The notes below the pieces were generated by a model. That model ran no database searches. It had not been told where the DNA came from and saw only the letters and a list, made by a program, of their open reading frames with translations. DNA of 64,000 nucleotides from Chrysogorgia sp. JL179-B06 (lineage: Eukaryota; Cnidaria; Anthozoa; Scleralcyonacea; Chrysogorgiidae): positions 2,366,001 to 2,430,000 of the forward strand of contig JAYKKM010000341.1 of assembly GCA_035772405.1 (NCBI GenBank), in the 5' to 3' direction. The translations under genes and the position numbers were made by a program. Positions 55,701 through 60,400 of this stretch are shown here, one piece after another. The first letter of the stretch is position 1; each line of letters begins with the position of its first letter.

Positions 55701-57443
55701 ATACAATACTCATACAATCTCGATTATGATTTGGCTAAATAGGTGGCAAGACATCGAGAATTGTCTGTAGGTTACAAAATATCAAAAATTGTCTGTAGGT
55801 GACCAACCTCGTCCCAGGGCATTTTTCCTTCACGGCGGAAGGTCGGCGAAAATGGCCCTGGGATCGGCTGGTCCATTCTATAATGCGATTGGCTTGTCAC
55901 AAAATTCAATTAATTCAGCCGAGTATAATTTATTCATCTAAATCTGAATGCTGTCTTCAAATTTTACAGCAAATTGGAAGTGATAGCTTTCGCTAAATTC
56001 GATATATGCTTCTTCATACCTTTTGTAAGAGATAACCATGGATGTATATGGTGGATTATTAAGCTTGTTAGCTGCTTTTATGCCGACGAATGCTGACATG
56101 AACAACTCTGAAGAGCATTGAATATTTCTCAATTATTTAGGTCAACAAAGTAGACAAAGACAATGGAAGAAAGACCACAAAAATTATCGTTTCTAAACAC
56201 CCAGAAATTCTGGGTGTCATGTGACCAGCCGATCCCAGGGCCATTTTCGCCGACTTCCACCGTGGAGGCAAAATGCCCTAGGAACGAGGTTGTGTAGGTG
56301 ACGTAATCTTTAATTATCCGAGTTTATAATTTTTACAAGTTTTTCTTAGCTTTTCTTATAATTGTATAGTAAAACAATTATTGAATTCAGTTTTCGCATG
56401 ATATTTTGTATTATCAAGCCTCGGTTTGTGTTATCCGCCGATCAGCCTTCGACTTCGGCATATAACACAAACCTCGGCATTGATAACACAAGATATCATA
56501 ATTAACCTCATACAATAATTGTATATTATTATACATTCAAACTTCATTCTCGTTTCTTATTGGTCAACATACTCCAGTGAATTCTCAATGTCCGGCAGGC
56601 GCGACGTTTACTCATGTGAATTATTGCACGAAGGTGTCCAAAACAAAAAATATTGAACGCTGTCACTAGGACAAAGCGCGCGAAAATTACAAAATAAAAA
56701 ATGGTTTGTAGTAGATTTGTTTGTATATTTTTAGTAAGACTATTTTGAACAATGTATAATAAAACAATTATTGGATTCGGCTTACGCATGATATCAATAA
56801 TTATCCAGACCTCGGTCAATGTTATCCGCCTCAATCTGCTTCGGCAGATAACATTGACCTCGGTCTGGATAATTCTTGATATCATGCTCAGCCTCATCCA
56901 ATAATTGTATGTTATATCGCAGTCACGTCAGCAAAAAATATCGCCGCCTAAATCGCAGCAAACATCGCTGTGTAAATAGACGTTTAAAGGTGTACTCCAG
57001 TCAAAATACAAGTGGTGTTCATATGAAAGATCATACGAAGCCATATTTGTTTCTCAAATATGACGTCACGGAGTGCTACTATCTCGTATTATGTCTAAGA
57101 AGCCTCTCTACTTTCCCGCATGAGGAACTAAATAATTTATTTCGATTAATTTTCACCCAAAGAGCACTCACAACAGCTATCACTGTGTGATCACCATCTA
57201 AACCAGCTGTTGTGGTCTATGAGCTGGGAGACACAGGTTCAAATCCTGGGTCGGACCTCCACTCAGGGTCTTAAAAATAATCGAGGAAAAAGTGCTGCCT
57301 TTGCAATAATATCAGCAAATGGTATGACTTTCGGGTCTTCTCGGATAACGACCTTAAATCGTAGGCCCTCGGAACCCCTATCAATTGGGCTTCTAGCCTG
57401 TTCGGGTATTCCGTTCACCTAAAAGTAAAAGACTGATAAATCT

Positions 57444-57474
<31 letters not shown>

Positions 57475-60400
57475 CTAAACTAAACTAAACTAAACTAAAC
57501 TAAACTGAACTAAACTAAACTAAACTAAACTAAACTAAACTAAACTAAACTAAACTAAACTAAACTAAACTAAACTAAACTAAACTAAACTAAACTAAAT
57601 ATGGCGTCGAAATCCTCAAATTTTCAACTAGCTATATCTTCTTAACTAAATAGATAGGAATGCTGAAACCTTTGAAATAAATTAAAGTCAGTAAAATATT
57701 TCACATGAACTTCATTTCTATTTTGGCTGGAGTACCCCATTAAGCACGTGTGAAAAACAAGTATTGGGAGATTTCGACTAGAAAAATTGCCAAGAAAATT
57801 AGTTTTAGAATATTACGTTAGTATTGTCGAAGAAGAACTTTTCGTTTCCACCAGACCCCTGCCAAGGAACCTAGAAAGATAACATTTGATTCAGTTTATT
57901 TCATTTATTCACATGCACCTCACACTGCCATCGAAGACGCAAGTTTTGTGAGTGTTTTGCAAAATGCAAAGTATTGGCATCAGATACCAAAGCCAGTCGA
58001 CAATTTAATGAAACATAAGATAAAATATAACCGATGGAAACTAACAAAAACTCAATATATGAGTACAATTATTTGAACTTGTAAAGTCTTCATCAGAGTA
58101 AGTGATTAATAAAGTAAATGGTTTGAACCAAGAGTATCATCAGAAGTGTGAAGTTGATCGTCCCAGTTGTTGCCGTTTCGACGGCCTCAGCTTATAACCG
58201 TCATCGTTTGTTTGTTTCATAATATAGTCATGTGAGTGGGTGTTGCGTTATGCGTTAAGCATGGGTCTATATTCCTATATTGTTCATTGGTGTGTCTTTG
58301 TTATTGTTCTTGCATGGTGCGTATAAAGAAGTCTTTTGTAAGGTGTCGGTAATTGTTGTGATTTGTTACGAGGTTTATGTTCGAAGTTGGTATACCAACT
58401 TTCTAATGTAAGTCGCTGTTTGTCGGTACTGAAAGCGATACATTCAGACGAATCCCAGTAAACTCAAATATGATCTTAATATGGCCTAGCGATGAGTTTG
58501 CAATAAAGTTGAGATATATCACCATTCTTAATAAATGGTACATTTAGCGTGCACCATCAAATTATGGATGTACGCTGGAAGGTGGGAGATCACAAAGAAA
58601 TAATAAGATAGCTTTTTGAATGATTTCCCAACTTTCCAAGTGCATCCAACTTTATGCAGTACGCCAAACCCATGAACATAGAATAAGACACAAATAAAAA
58701 TTTATAACAAATAAAAATTTGTTTTCTATTTATTTTACAAAATTACATTTTGAAAATAGGTAAAAGATCAGACATAGTTTGACGCTACTCTGGCTTTAAA
58801 AAGTTTTTCAACGTAACTTTAAAAGTTACTGTCCATGACCCAACGTTTCGACACTCCAATCTAGTGTCTTCATCAGGGGTGATCGTTGTAAAGTTAGTAT
58901 CCCTATTTATACCCTCATAGAACCGATGATGACGTTATCTATTAACAAGATGCAAATAAGCTTCTGGTAATAAACCACAGTCATCGCGATTCAATGGGGC
59001 GTGGGTGCTATTGATATGCCAAGCCTCCAGACAACGTCTCTCATGATGGTACCTCGGATTAGTGGTAATAATTTTGGAATTTTCTCACGCAATCTCATGG
59101 TTGGTTACGCACGCGTGCTCCGACCAAGCAGAATTTTCCTTTTTTGAAAAGAAAACATGCAGCCTTTTGGTGTTCTTTTAAACGCGTACGAAACTGACGT
59201 TTAGTCTGACCGATGTACGCCTGATCACAGTCATTGCACGGAATGGAATAAATAGCGTCTTTCCTCTGTTCCTTCGCAATACGATCCTTAGATTTTGCAA
59301 AAATATGAGCTAACGTCAAGAAAGGTTTTTGAGCAACTTTTACGTTGAAAGTACCTAAGATTCTTTTAATTGGTTCCGTAATCCCTTGAATATACGCAAC
59401 AACCGCAAAACCCATCACCGAACTTTCGTTCTCAGAGTTTGTACGTGGTGGTGTAACTGCAGGTTTTAAACAGTTTTTTAGAAAATCATAAATATATGTT
59501 ATTTACCGGCTGGGAGGTCCGTATAGAAAAATATTTGCCCGAGGTCTCAAAAATGGCCCGAGGCCGCAAGCCGAGGGACATTTTTGAGACCGAGGGCAAA
59601 TATTTTTCTATACGGACGGACCAAAACGGTAAATAACATATTAATTTTTTTGTTATAAATAATTGTAAGACAAGAAAATCTGCCGCCGTGTAAAAACACA
59701 GGAAGCTAAAACGCTAGTGGTCACTTCCGCTGCCCATATGTGGAAAGAGGCGAACCATATATAGAAAATCACCTGACAAAGGACAAACTCATTCAAGTCA
59801 TCTTTTTAATAAACAAGATTGGAAATTCGACAGGTACAGTTGAACAGAGCAAACCAGGACTTAACCAGGACTAATATTCATCATTGATCATGCAAAATTG
59901 AAAACATTGTTTGTCTCGTATGATACATGTAATCGGAATCTTGCCGCCTTGTCTTTGTCGGCTTCTCACTCGATGTGTCGCCAGAACTAAAGTTGAAGCG
60001 AAGTTGAAATTGAAAGTATATATCATTCAAACTTGCCAATTTTTGCTCCGGAAAACAAGTCTGTAATTGCTGTGGTTGTTGACGTTATTGCGATACTGTT
60101 AAGCAATTCGGGACGTTTGAAATCTTGCGGTGATGGACAACTGAAGCTGCTTTGTATTAAAGCATCAAGCCTTTCCGACACTGCCGTCTTTCTCTGTTAT
60201 GTCATGAAAAACCGACACAAGAGAACATTTCTCATGTTCGTTTACTGTAGCACAGAAGCGGTTCCACACATTCATCTCGTAGGTACACTTAACTGTATTT
60301 TCAGGCCGTTGTTCTTAAATAAAATTTTGAATTTCGTCCAAGTTATCTTGGACAATGTTGCCACTTCGCTGGACTTTTTCTTTTTCGTATATAAAATCTT

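Larger units (their letters stand above)
58770..59495 (-). mobile_element. Penelope-like element, 3' part with GIY-YIG endonuclease and terminal repeat
   Basis: The minus strand encodes the endonuclease domain (59095-59418) followed by the terminal repeat with a hammerhead-type core. It is truncated at 59495 beside a palindromic element. The reverse transcriptase is missing. Confidence 0.82.
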
